In this document: in pieces, positions 32,501 through 43,936 of the stretch
How positions within the stretch are numbered: the stretch's first letter is position 1
Layout: each line of letters opens with the position of its first letter
DNA from: Heterodera schachtii
Taxonomy: Eukaryota; Nematoda; Chromadorea; Rhabditida; Heteroderidae
Length of the DNA stretch: 64,000 bases
NCBI GenBank assembly: GCA_023374025.1
Contig: SIJG01000015.1
Span: forward strand, 2,252,680-2,316,679
Reading direction: 5' to 3'
Translations under genes and position numbers: made by a program
The notes under the pieces: generated by a model
Databases searched by the model: none
Told to the model about the DNA's origin: nothing
What the model saw: the letters and a program-made list of their open reading frames with translations, nothing else

Positions 32501-34787
32501 AATGCACAATTGACGAAAAGTCAGTAATTGGTCAGAAAGTGATTGTTTATGGCCGAATCAATTAGCTTATCAATCAATCAACCGAATCCATCAGCTGATC
32601 AATCAATCAACCGAATCCATCAGCTGATCAATCAATCAACCGAATCCATCAGCTGATCAATCAATCAACCGAATCCATCAGCTGATCAATCAATCAACGA
32701 ATCCATCAGCTGATCAACCAATCAACCGAATCCACCAGCTGATCAATCAATCAACGAATCCATCAGCTGATCAATCACTCGACCTAATTGTGATGGAGGG
32801 CCCCGCGTCCTCCATGCACTGGGCCATCCGTTCAGCAATGGTAAACAATTCGTTGCTCCGTTGCCAAGCACGCATCTGAAAAGGAAAAGCACAAAGAACA
32901 CACAAAAATGTTCATGACCAACCAAAATAAAGATGTCATCAACACCAACGGACAAAACGAGAAAAAGCGCGGCGACAATTATTGACTGGAAACGCCATCC
33001 GGCCAAAGACATCAGACCGATGGAAGAGGACTGAAGGGGGAAGGCAAATGAACCAGCAGAAAATGCCGAAAATTGCCATTGCCATCAGAGGGACCAAACA
33101 GCCGACAAAAGCTTCCCAAAATCTGTTCTCGGCTTTTCGGACGCGGATCAAAGTGCAAAGGACGAACACCTTGAGAAGAAAGAAGCATTGGTTGGATGGC
33201 ACAACGGCCGATTGGTCGGCATTTGATTTGATTTGGCATTTCACTCACAATCATTGCCACCACCGACCCGAGCAGAAGCGGCGCCGTTTCAAGGCCCATC
33301 CGACGCACTTCTGCCGTGACCATATTGTCACCTGTCATCCCAGTCTGTTTTTAAAAGTGCATATTCATTCACAAAATATGCACTGACAAATCCACAAATT
33401 ACAGTACCTTTAAAAGTCGCGAGTACTGTGATCGTTCGAACAGTTCAACAGCCGCTTAAAAATTGAAACATAAAAGCATTTCCAATTTTCCGCTACCTTT
33501 TTGCCATTTGACGAGTAATTCGTTGTCTTTGTAATCGGCGACCAAATAAAATGGCATTACCTTAAGCAAAATTGGAATCGCTTTTCATTTGTTTTGTGTT
33601 TGTCAGCACCGCTGTGGTAAATGCCTCCAAAAGTTTGATGTTTTTCTGCTGCTGTTGTCGAAATGCCCTTTTGCCTTCTCCCGCCACCGAAAGTGCCGTC
33701 AAAAGTGCCTTTTCTTCTTCTGTTGTCGCCGATGAATTGTCTGCCGCTTGTTCGGGGCCAATTGAGGACAAATCCGTGCTCAAATTCTTCAACGTCACAC
33801 CGTACACATTGTTTCCTGGGGTGGGGGTAATTGCTTATGATGGCTTAATTAAGGTGCCATTTACCGATGAATGCGCGGGTGCCGAACAATTCCATGGCGG
33901 GGTAAGTGTGCGTCAGAGGCTGCGTCGGGTCGTACACTTTCAAAAAGGCCAAAAAGGCGGTATTCATCTCGCAGTACGGCTCACACAAATCCCTGTACCC
34001 ATACGCGCGTCCTCCGCTCACCACGCGAACCTTTCAATGGAAAATTACAAAAGGAATGAAAAGATGGTTTGGGTTTGATCGAGCGAGGAAAGCTTTTCAG
34101 AGAAAGGAAAGTCAATAATTAGTTAATGCCGGCCAATTGCTTATTCGGGATTAAACTTTTTTGGCCCTTGAGATGTGCCCACTGCTTGGGGAAAATGCCT
34201 TTGTTTTTCTTAAGAAATTTCTCTTTTTGGTGGTGCGGGGGGAAGTGTATGGTACGTACACCGTATACCCATGCCCCCCCCCCCTTCCGCCGGATACGCC
34301 CTGGGGTGGAGGGGGGAAGGGGGGATGTCTTAAAATTAAATCATTTTATGCCTCTTGCTGAAGTGATTTGGTCAAGTTGTACAGCAACCACCGGTATTCC
34401 TCCCGTAACAAATTGCCGCCGTCGTTTGCTCTGCTCATTATGTAACATGGGTCCAAAGTGCCGTTCTGAACTTCTTTTGTTTATGTCGGCATTTGCTTCG
34501 TCAGTCTTTTGCCTGTCTCAAGAACTGCTTGGCCACTTGGTACTCCTTTTTGCTGGGCGCGTTCAGTGGCGAATATTCCGTCCGCACATTATTCTCTTCC
34601 TCAAATCGCAGCAAACCAATGCTGGACAGAACGGCGAACAGAATGCCGCCGGCGATTATCATTTTTGGGTGTTTGCCTTAAGGAAAAGTTGAAAATGGCA
34701 AAGAAAGACGAGAAGCAAAGAAAGGGCACCAATTTGGAAGCCGAGTCGGCTGAAGCTCAGCTCGATCAGATGCGTCGGGTGGCGCAT
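29542..34787 (-). CDS. Patched-related (PTR) sterol-sensing-domain protein
   Basis: Twenty-five exons assemble to 1,059 residues with no break. Exon ends, 5' to 3': 34787-34730, 34676-34513, 34465-34352, 34030-33865, 33815-33610, 33560-33497, 33454-33408, 33344-33249, 33169-33077, 33030-32923, 32875-32784, 32483-32386, 32293-32178, 32127-32039, 31910-31823, 31766-31640, 31590-31454, 31349-31062, 30939-30845, 30789-30710, 30654-30598, 30535-30498, 30448-30392, 30286-30212, 30168-29542. Signatures: NNVRTEYSPLNAPS, DLCEPYCEMNTAFLAF, SVGVDDIFIL with the conserved GVDD (365-368), DPLSMASLLMAIGFSVDF, a final membrane helix and a Ser-rich cytoplasmic tail. It is an RND-type 12-helix membrane protein; nematode PTRs act in moulting and apical membrane or lipid handling. 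Five of 24 introns use GC donors. Confidence 0.92.
32560..32780 (+). repeat. 29 bp minisatellite in intron 11 of the PTR gene
   Basis: About seven tandem copies of a 28-29 bp unit containing CATCAGCTGATCAATCAATC fill most of the 300 bp intron 32484-32783. Units differ by single bases, and some lack one C. Each unit holds the palindrome ATCAGCTGAT. Confidence 0.9.
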
Positions 34788-35094
34788 CTTTGGAGGCGAG
34801 GGAATTGCAGGAAATTGAGAGTTTGAAGAAGCCAATCAATAAGCGAAGGCTTTAAACCAAACCAAAATCACTTAATGTGTTCAATAAGGAAAAGCATCTC
34901 CGAATGAAGCGATCTGAGAGGGGACCATCCACTTCTCTCCAATTTTCGCTTTATCTGCTGACAATCGAACCAGTTTTCTCCTTTTTTGGCCAGGCTAACG
35001 AATGGGGACATAAAATCAAATTGAGCTAATATCTTTGGCGGCGGAGAGGGGGAGTAGTAAATTAAGAAAGCAAAGACAATGCAATGGTTTTAAT
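34788..35094. other. 5' flank of the minus-strand PTR gene
   Basis: The region upstream of the ATG at 34787 contains no other exon I can support. It would hold the promoter and 5' untranslated region. Confidence 0.35.
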
Positions 35095-35710
35095 CAGGGC
35101 TCTCAGATCTGAGGCTTTAGCCTCATTTTGTGGTTTTTTGATAGGTCAATGAGGCTAAATTTTCAAAATGAGGCTTTGAGGCTTTTTGTGGTTTTTTGAG
35201 AAATTCTGAGGCTTTTTGTGGTTTTTTGAGAAAAATCGCAAAATAAAGAATTTTTTTTAGTGAAAATCTGCTAAAGATATGGTCAAAATTCTCAATTTTT
35301 TACCTGGCGGCGCCACGGCACCGCCAGCCCCTAAAAGTCCTTTATTTTCTTAAAAATTTGCTCAAAATCACAAAATTTGACCATTTTTGTGGATAAATCT
35401 GTTAACAAATCGCATTAAAAATTGCAAAAATTTTCCCGGCGGCGCCTATCGGCACCGCCGGCCCCTTATTTCCCGAAAGTTTTTGAAAAAAGTGCCGCAA
35501 AAAATCAACCATTTTTTCATGCTCAGAATTTCACAAAATGCTTATTTCTAACAAAAAATTGCTCAAATCGATCATGGACAATCAAAAATATAACATTGAT
35601 CATTTTAAGCGTGTTTTGAATAAATTTGTAAAAATGAGGCTTTTTGACACAAAATGAGGTTTTTTTGCATGCCAAATGAGGCTTTTGAAAATTTTCATCT
35701 GAGAGCCCTG
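35095..35710. mobile_element. hAT-type non-autonomous element (616 bp)
   Basis: Terminal inverted repeats start CAGGGCTCTCAGAT at both ends, and the element is flanked by an 8 bp direct duplication GTTTTAAT (35087-35094 and 35711-35718). An 8 bp duplication with termini fitting YARNG is the hAT superfamily signature. Inside are many GAGGCTTT units and two copies of the GC-rich palindromic module (35305-35327 and 35436-35461). No transposase is present. Confidence 0.85.
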
Positions 35711-38700
35711 GTTTTAATTAATCTAAGGCCGAAGACATTGGAAAAGGGCGCTAATTATGGCTTTTGGACAAAAGGCCAAAGAAAGTACAAAAACAAAGTC
35801 CGATAATTAACAGCCCATAAGAGAAGTGAAGGTGGAATTGAAATATGAATTGGTTCAGCAGGGAAGCTAACAGCAGCAGGTTCAGTCAGTCAACGAAGTT
35901 GAGGAATTTGGTTGGCAGAGAGACGGACGGACGGACGGACATTCGCATGCAAAAGCATAATTGGGGTAGGGGGGCTAATAAATTATAATTGGGCATGGGC
36001 ACTGATTGGAATGGGAGAAGCGATGGAGGGGGGGGGGGGAGGACAATCGGACAAAACGCTTCTCATGGTTATCTTTTGTCGAGAAGCTGAGCACAGAAGC
36101 ATTGTCAATTCCTCCGCTTCGAGCACCTTTCACTCAAATGGAGGACAAAAGTCCGATGTTCCGCTTGAGCTGAGTCAGTCAAGCCAAATGCCCAAACGCC
36201 GAAAATCCCAGCGCAACTAACAAATGCCCAAGGCAAACAAAACACCACGGCCCATTGACGGATTTACGGGGAAAGGAAGGAAAGCATTTGTAAAATAGAA
36301 AGGAAATTTAATTTAAAGCTATCCCTCACTATCGGATATTCATCATACTCAGTCAGTTCCCTCCAAGTCTTTTCCTCTCCGTCCATCTCTCTCTTTTTTC
36401 TCTCCTTTTACTTTCACTTTCTCTCTCTCTCTCTCTCCTGTCGATTTCCCTGTGATTTTTTAAATTTTTGATCAGGAGTTTCACGCTCTGATCACCTTGT
36501 TTTTTGACCACTCCCTCTCCTCCCCCCCCCACCATTCATTTCAATATCGGCGCCGGCATATTCTCTAAAATTGCTCTTTCCTCCGCCATCAATCGCTTTT
36601 TGCCGGCGTCAATTATCTTTTGCTAGAAAGAATTAAAGCCGGATTAGCCGAGGAAGAAGCAAAGGGAAAAAAGACAGCAGAGAACAGGCGGGGAGAGAAT
36701 ATTTTGTGAAAAAGCAAAAAAATGAAAGGGACGGACGGTGAGATAAAATGGGACGGGAAAGAACTTGAAAAAGTAAAAACATTTTAAGGGGGGGGGGGGG
36801 GAACTCAGTGATCACCTGATGGCACTTACTTTTCGAAGTTGCCGAATTAAATTTTGAAAAAGAAATAGCAATTCTCCGAGGAGGTTAATCGGCATATCTG
36901 CTGCAAATTCACGGGAAAGGCGGCCCAATGATCGACAAAATGTAAAAAAAGAGAAAAAAAACAGAGACACACAGAAAAGCAAATTGCCAGTGATGACTTT
37001 GCCCAATTAAAAATTATAAACATGCAAAGAATGAACGAAGCGATGAGCACAATTGAGGCTAAAGCAAATGCAATGAATGAGAAGCGATGCATCGCGCGCC
37101 ATCAGCTGATCAATATTTGCGATGGAGAAGCAAAGTGGCTAATTCTAAGCTGATGATTGGCCATGAAGCGCAAAGGTGTCATAAATTATGATGCACAGAT
37201 GGAAGAGAGAAGATAAAGAAGGAATTCGGATCGGATAGGCATAAAAATGATTGATAAGGAGGACGGAGAAAGAAGCACAAAAAGGACAAATCAGCAGAAA
37301 GAGAAGCAGCGAAGTGACAGGGCGAGGCGATCGGTGCTTTGATCAGAAGGGAACGAAGTGTGTCCACCGATCGCATTGGAACTGTACAAGAAAAAGGAGC
37401 AAAAAGAAAGAAAATGAAAATAAAAATGGAAAATAAAAAATAAAATAAAATTGGAAAAGGACGGAATAAAGCACAACACAACAAAGCATCAGCAGATAAA
37501 ACAAAGGAGCGGAAGAAACCGAAGGAAATTAATGTACTTTTATTTTCTTTCTTAATTGGCCACCAGTTGAAAAATCAACCCAAATTACCCGTGAAAGTCA
37601 CTAAAGTTTAAGTGTTAGAGGCTTATGGAAGCGAAGGGCGTTGAATGATTGTTGGTGGCCGATGAATCGGTGGATGAGCACATTGTCCAAACTGGTTAGT
37701 TGGAGGGAGGGTTTATCTCAGACAAGGAATTTTGGTGGATAAATGGAGGGAATCGACCAGGGGACAGCTAATGGGGTGGGTGATCAGCACCTAATCACTG
37801 AATGTGGACCAAAGTCACTACGACGGAAATCGCAAGGAGAGAGAGGGTAACAGAATTAAATAATAGTGAGGAGGGGGGGGGAAGGGGGAAAAGAGGAAAA
37901 AAGGGGGAAAAAAGGAAAAAAGGGGGAAAGGGGAAAAAAGGGGGAAAAGAAGAAAAAGGGGGAAAAAGGGAAAAAAGGGGGAAAGGGAAAAAAAGGGGGA
38001 AAGGGATGGATATTAAACGCACTAATGGAAGAGAGCCCCGGGTGGATGAAATTGCTTTCCAATCATTGTCTGTACATACCTTTTCTTTTCTGCTGATCGG
38101 TGGTCGCCGTTTTGGTCTGTTGCTTCCCCGAGGGCGATGATGGAATTTGCGCAACAGAAAGGACCAAAAGGCGCGGGGAGGGAGGGAGGGAGGAGGAGGA
38201 GGAGGAGGAGGACAGGTTGGGGGGGGCAATCCGTAAAAAGTGCCTTTTTGGGGTGTCGAAACCATGGAAAAGGCAAAAGTCAGAGCCAATGAAACGTTAA
38301 AAACCAAAGCCTTTTGACACACTGCAAAAAAGGCGCAGAAAAATGGCACGAAGCACAAAAACACTGTGCAAAATGCGAAAGTGATGGAAAAGGTTGGGAC
38401 TGAAAAGGGGGGGGGGGACAGGAAGAAGGGGGGCGAGATATAATTGAGACATGCCGAGGGAAGATACGCCTTAATATTAGAGCCCGGAATTTTGAAAAAA
38501 CGGGAACGGGATGGGAACCAAGCCAGGATAGATTATCAAGATATAACTCACGGTTCGGCCGGGATTTCACGACGGGATCCCAATCTGCCCGGGCTTTATA
38601 ATTATACAATGCTAAAAAGAATGACTTGAATTAACTCCATTCCCTTATCCCCACTGATGGACATTAGCAGAAATCCGAATTGGCAGAAAGTGAGCAAAAT

Positions 38701-39281
38701 GGCCGAAAAGAAAAAAGAGACGGCGCGGGAGGGATAACAAAATAAAAAAAAACTCACCAAATGCCATTGGCTTTTACATGCAAAAGCCCAAGGGCAAAAT
38801 AAGAAAGAGTGAGTGAGAGTGATTGTTGTGATTTGATCGGGGAGAATCGCCGCTGGCGACCGATTTGCATAGGCGGGAAGAGAGATTCAATTAAGAAGCG
38901 GGGGAGGGGGGGGGGGGAGAAGCCTATGTTGGGGATTAAGCAATTCGTTGTTTCTTGCAGCGTAACAATTCGAGAAATAGTTGAGGAGAGAGTGGAAAAG
39001 TGCAAAAGAGTGAGGAGAAAGTAGAGAAAGAAGCAGACGGACAGAGTGTGAGGATGGGAGAGAGCAGAAAGACAGAGGGAACATCACAATTCCGCTGCCT
39101 TTTTGAGTGTTTCCCGCAATAAAATAAGGGGGAGGGGGGACAAATAAATGTTTGATCCGCCCGTCCGTTGTCTTTTTGTCACTGATTTATACAGAAATGT
39201 AAAAATTGAAAAAGTGCCGCAAAATTTTACAGTGCCGTCCCACAAATTTTCTTTCTCCGCTTCCGACTGATTGCTGCTCAT
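35711..39281. other. Low-complexity intergenic region
   Basis: Contents include a GGAC tetranucleotide run (about 35922-35941), CTCT runs (36360-36440), long G tracts near 36030, 36788, 38408 and 38908, GGGGGAAAAAA-type purine repeats (37870-38000), a CCT/GGA run (38185-38210) and a ~120 bp fragment with TAGAGCCCGG ... CCCGGGCTTTA ends (38481-38600). Frames rich in Pro, Leu or Phe arise from these repeats. A minus-strand exon ending in a GTATGT donor near 38080 may belong to a small gene, but its frame could not be settled. Confidence 0.4.
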
Positions 39282-40302
39282 TCAGCAAAATCCGCACATT
39301 GCCTTGCAGTGTTGTATCAGCCAATTTCGAAGCATTGCGCACCGCGTCTTGTAAAAGGAACACGGCACAGTGCCCGCCTCGTCTGTACAGCTTTGCGTTG
39401 TCGTCGACGGAGTGGTACTGGTCGAGGTCGAAGTTGACGATGAGGTCGAAGTGCCTAAATGACCAATGCTTGAGAAAGTTTTTCAAATTCATGGGTAGTG
39501 AGTGAGTGAGTGAGTGATTAATTAGCATTAAAATTCAGTTGGTTTGAATATTTTCCTACAACGAACTTGTTGATGTTGAGGTTGAAGTGCTGGTCGATGT
39601 TGAAGTTGACGACAAGGTCGAAGTGCCTAAACATGACCAATGCTTGAGAAAGTGACAAGGCATTTTCAAATTCATGGGCAGAGAATTGGCTTTCGTTGGT
39701 AGGCTTTACTCAGTCAGCCTCATTAATTAGCATTAAAAGCCCAAATGTCTTGAACAAATTTTCCTACAACGAACTTGTTGATGTCGAGGTTGAAGTGGTG
39801 GTCGGAGTACTGGTCGAAGTTGAAGTGGTGCTGGTGGTTGTCGTGGGTTCAGCACCTTCAAGAAAAAATGACAAATGAATCCAAAGTCAAAATGAACATT
39901 CAATCAATCCAATTTTAACAGCAATAAGTATAGAATTTTATTAGTTATTTATCTTTTCTTACAGCAAGAATTTGCACAAATTAATTGAAAACCATTGACA
40001 AAAGGACAATCGGAGTCGAGACAAGCTGAACAAATGGGAAATGAACATGACAAAGCTGATTGATTATAAGTGGCACTTAATTAATCTTTCATAATTAGAA
40101 AAATATGCAAAAAAATTAACAAAAAAAATTGTGGATAAATTTTATGCATTTCGATTCGCTATTTTTGATTACCAAAATCATAATATTTAGGGAAATGTAA
40201 AAGATTACGGTTGTCACAAGAAGCCTGAGGATAAACGAAAGAACGCATTAAAAAGACGAAGAGTAAAAAAAATCGAAGGAAAAGAAAGCCAATGGAAATC
40301 AT
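39282..40302 (-). CDS. Secreted ShKT-domain protein with Thr/Ser-rich mucin-like linker
   Basis: Five exons give 168 residues: 40302-40173, 40025-39963, 39855-39775, 39626-39567, 39454-39282, all GT-AG and in phase. The N-terminus FLFLRFFLLFVFLMRS with cleavage near YPQAS is a signal peptide. A six-cysteine segment follows (from SCDNRN to ANSCC), probably a diverged ShK-like domain. Next come about 60 residues of Thr/Ser with a few Pro, likely O-glycosylated. A C-terminal ShKT domain has six cysteines ending CKAMCGFC. Nematode ShKT proteins are secreted, often cuticle- or immune-related, and some are host-directed. Exons 4 and 5 share flanking intron sequence, so the linker grew by exon duplication. 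Adult gland expression or an effector role is conjecture. Confidence 0.8.
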
Positions 40303-40493
40303 TTGGCAAAAAATTGGAGGAAAAATAGCGAAATGGAAGAGAAAATGAATTAAAATGAATGAAAAAAGAAAAAGAAAAGGCAAATCAAAGCAAAAAGCTA
40401 ACAAAATAAGTTAAGTTTAATGACGAATAAAAGAGAGAACCGAAAAGGGAGTGATAAGCTGAGCAAACAAAAAGCAGAACAAATCCCCGGGTA
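40303..40493. other. 5' flank of the ShKT gene
   Basis: The A-rich stretch upstream of the ATG would hold promoter and leader; no specific element is seen. Confidence 0.3.
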
Positions 40494-41475
40494 AATATTG
40501 ATCATAGGCCCCAAACTCAAAAATGCTTAAAAACGGTCAGAATCGATGTAAAAAGGTTTGAAATGGGTTGGAAAAATAGAATTAGGGGCGCGCTTGCCCT
40601 TTTTCAGGATGAAAAGTGCCGAAAATGGAGTGCCAAACTCAGCTGGGACTCAAGTGACCGTGCTATATAAAGCACTCAAAAGACATTTTAAATAATTTTT
40701 CTAGGGTAAATTGTGGCGCTGAACACGAATAAGACCTTTATTTTGCAAAATTCCGAACCCTGAACCCAAATTCGAACAAAAACTCAAAATTTATAAATAA
40801 AAGAAAACATATTATTAAGGGGTTTGAGGTTGCTGAACACGGATCGAAGATAATCTAACTTTCGCAAAAGGGAGCATGCGAAGACGGAGCAAGTAGTGGG
40901 GCGAGACGGAGGGCGGAGGAAAAAGTCTGACGAGCGCCACAGGCGGTTGACTGCGGGGGCCCGAAGGGCCCCCGCCAATCAGTCAACCGCCTGCGGGTCA
41001 CGCGCGGACTTCTTCCGTAGCCCGTAGTCTCGCCCCACCTACTGGCCGCCGTAGTCGAGTGTGCGGCGGTTTTTTAGCGCAATAAGCTAAATTCAATCTT
41101 TTATATTTGACGTTCTTTTACCATTTTCTGACTGCTGGTTTAAAAATAGTTTTAACAATTTTGAGGACCTATTAAATAGTCGGTTCGATTTCATAATTAG
41201 GGTTCGGGGTTCTGAATTTTGCAAAATAAAGGTCTTATTCGTGTTCAGCGCCACAATTTACCCTAGAAAAATTATTTAAAATGTCTTTTGAGTGCTTTAT
41301 ATAGCACGGTCACTTGAGTCCCAGCTGAGTTTGGCACTCCATTTTCGGCACTTTTCATCCTGAAAAAGGGCAAGCGCGCCCCTAATTCTATTTTTCCTAT
41401 CCATTTCGAACCTTTTTACATCGATTCTGAATGTTTTTAAGCATTTTTGAGTTTGGGGCCTATGATCAATATTTT
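40494..41475. mobile_element. Foldback element C (982 bp) with conserved central hairpin
   Basis: The left arm (40494-40768) is repeated inverted at 41199-41475, including TTGATCATAGGCCCCAAACT at the outer ends and GCTATATAAAGCACTC further in. The arms are unlike those of A and B apart from short boxes. The core (40861-41084) is the shared hairpin on the minus strand. Confidence 0.82.
40861..41084 (-). repeat. Conserved GC-rich hairpin core, copy C
   Basis: This copy has the most complete tip, GGGGGCCCGAAGGGCCCCCG, which makes a perfect GC palindrome at the centre. The flanking halves read AGGCGGTTGACTG and CAGTCAACCGCCT. It agrees with copy B at almost every position outside the tip. Confidence 0.85.
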
Positions 41476-41930
41476 CCAAAAAGGGGGGAGGACCGTAAAT
41501 TAAATCCAATATTTGTTATTTTTAGGGTTCAGCCCCGTCCCAATCCCTTCCCGATTCCCGACCTTTTTCTGCCTAATCCCTGACATCGATATGCTTTCCT
41601 CCGACGGGGAGCAGCAGGAGGCATTTAATTCTTTTTGTATCTTAAGTCCAAAAACTACTCATAAATCTGAGTTTTTTTTCATTTTTCCCGCGTCGTCAAG
41701 CATATGTTTATTTCGGAAATTTTCATTATTTTCTGTGTACAAAATGCTTTATAAATGATTTTCCTTTTTGGCTTTTCAACTCTCTTCTTTCCTCCTCCAC
41801 CGTTTTATTTTCCTCCTCCTCATTTAGTCCTCTTCTTTCTTCTCCTCTTGCTCCTTCTCCTCTCCTCCTCTTCCTCCTCCTCTCATTTCTTCCCCTCCTC
41901 ATTTTCTCCTCCTCTCCCGTGCCGTGTTCG
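41476..41930. other. C/T-rich intergenic stretch
   Basis: The left part has CCCGTCCCAATCCCTTCCC-like debris resembling the ends of the CCGGG-type elements. From about 41785 to 41925 it is a TCC/TTC microsatellite that gives Ser- or Leu-rich frames with no support. Confidence 0.4.
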
Positions 41931-42341
41931 TCAGTTTCTGTCTCCGTCCCCATTTGTGCTCATGGCATTTCCGCCGCCGTTCGTCCCCCCATTGCGTGTC
42001 ACTTTCCATCTGTGTATTGCCCGTCCCAACGCTCTGTCGTCGTCGAAAAGCGTCGCAATGGCAGCGACCACAATGCCCAGCATTAGCAGAATCACTGACA
42101 AATGAGCATTTGGTCTTTTTAATGCCAAAATATGAAAATGTGTTTTTTTGTCCGCACATAAAATGGCGACTGTCGCGAAAATGAACATTTTCAGTTTGTC
42201 CGTCCACGTGTCTTTTAACATTTTGTCCTTTTGCGCGTCTGCCGAACATTTGGGGACTGAAACGGAAACACCGTTAAGGGCGGAGGGATTCGGACAAAAT
42301 TCGGACGAATTGTACGGACAATTGGTTTTATTTCTGGACAT
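41931..42341 (-). CDS. Small single-pass membrane protein, family unknown
   Basis: Two exons, 42341-42158 and 42094-41931, join to 115 residues. The N-terminal ~50 residues are polar with two potential N-glycosylation sites (NKTN, NSSE). A ~27-residue hydrophobic helix spans the splice site (MFIFATVAIL then LILLMLGIVVAAIATLF), then a short basic segment RALGRAIHRWK and a Gly/Asn-rich tail. The 63 bp intron is divisible by three and open, so an unspliced form would also read through but with the helix interrupted. I do not recognise the family. Confidence is moderate because the gene is short. Confidence 0.5.
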   Translation of the reverse strand: MSRNKTNCPYNSSEFCPNPSALNGVSVSVPKCSADAQKDKMLKDTWTDKLKMFIFATVAILCADKKTHFHILALKRPNAHLSVILLMLGIVVAAIATLFDDDRALGRAIHRWKVTRNGGTNGGGNAMSTNGDGDRN

Positions 42342-43477
42342 TTTAGCAAATAGGCGAATATTTCTGCTCTAAAATAGAATTTCAATTCTTTAATTAATAA
42401 ATAGAACGAAGCAATTGAAAACAAAGTGAATTCGCCCACAATAAATTCTCTTTCATTTATCGTAAAAGGGCAGTTAATTCTCTTTGATTTTGATCATTCG
42501 AACGTTTAGTGTCTCTGATCTCAAATTGGCGGAGTTTGCCTTTTCATTTTCCGCTTAATTCGTTTAGGGTAGAATTTAATTTGTACATAAACAATTCACC
42601 AGAAAATTCAAAAAAGGGAAATTTAAATCAAAAAATGAAAAAGAGGGGGGGGGGGGGGGGGAATGTTAGTGCGTCAATCAGCGGTCGAGGCTTTGATAAT
42701 TGAGGACCTAAATCAAATCAACAACGCCGCAATGGGTCATTCAGTGGGGGGAACCGCTGTTTCTACGATTATTCCTTCGAACGATCACTGATTTATGGGG
42801 GGTAATCAGCAGACAAAAAGAGGAGAAACAACCAAATAATTATTTAGAGAACTATTTAATGGAATAACAAAAATTATTTATTAAATTGATGGAAAAGATC
42901 TTTTGACAAAGCATAGAAAATATTGCTAAATTACACCTAAAAATTTGATCGGGAATGGGTCGACAGTGACAATTAAATGGATGGGGCAAAGAAAAAGGAT
43001 AAAAAAAGGATTAGGAGGAAGAAGGACATTGTTGAAATAAGGTAAATAATTTTAGTCCATCAGTGATTTGGATTTTTTGATCAGCATCAAATTGGATAGA
43101 TTGGAATTTATTGAATTTTAGGTGGGATTTGCTAACATTTTTCATGTTTAACAAACGACTTTTTTCCACCACATATTTTGTCGACTCTTAATTAACTCTT
43201 ACGTTTTTCTCTCGAAAAATTACAAAATTTATTGGAAAAAAATTATAAAAGTAACAAAAGAGTTTTGCCAACACAGGTCAGTCGGTTCATTCAACAGCAG
43301 AATATTGAAAAAGAACTGATCAGTTTTGGTGCTTATTCAAAAGACTTTTGTCCGCCAGCGTAAAAAATGCGAAATAAATTATACGGTAAGGGAATACTGT
43401 AGAAAAAAAGGGAAGGGAATACTGTAGGAAAAAAGGGAAGGAATATAATGCGAAATGAGACGATGGTAACATCAGCA
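42342..43477. other. Intergenic, nothing recognised
   Basis: The stretch is A/T-rich with one G run at about 42643-42660. No exon series or clear repeat was found. Confidence 0.35.
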
Positions 43478-43936
43478 GGGCCCGTAAAAAAAGAACGAGG
43501 TACCAGGTAAGGTTACCCAGGTAGCCTTACCCGGGTAACCTTACCCCCAGCTGCGGTAGTAAATGAATGTTACCCGGTTCTTTTTCTGCGGGTAGCATTA
43601 AAATAAGTTTTTATTAATTTAATGGTATTTTTAAATAATAAAATTTATTTGAATTTTTCTATTCAATAACTGACGAAAGGGATCAAACCTATGCAAAAAA
43701 GTACAAATTTTTAACATTTCATAATTACGTGAAACATAAAAATTTTAAATAAATTTTAGACCAATGGATAGAGCAAAGTTAGAAGAATTAATTATCAAAA
43801 GGAATTATTTTTGTAACTTTATTTTGGAATTTTTAATAAATTTGAAAGGATGGTTACCCTGGTCCAACCCAGGGTAAGAATCTTACCCGCAGCTGAGGGT
43901 AACCTTACCCTTACCTCGTTCTTTTTCTACGGGCCC
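43478..43936. mobile_element. MITE with GGGCCCGTA termini (459 bp)
   Basis: The left end GGGCCCGTAAAAAAAGAACG and the right end, the inverse of GGGCCCGTAGAAAAAGAACG, form ~25 bp terminal inverted repeats. Subterminal GGTAACCTTACCC-type palindromic units cluster at both sides (about 43505-43580 and 43855-43915). The middle is plain A/T-rich DNA. No target duplication was confirmed. Confidence 0.75.

Noticed and set aside
37795..38609. Pro/Phe/Leu-rich minus frames, one with a signal-like start MFLCFVPFFCAFFAVC
   Set aside because: Most of the length is GGA or GGGGGAAAAAA repeat; two competing frames run into the GTATGT donor near 38080 and neither could be tied to other exons.
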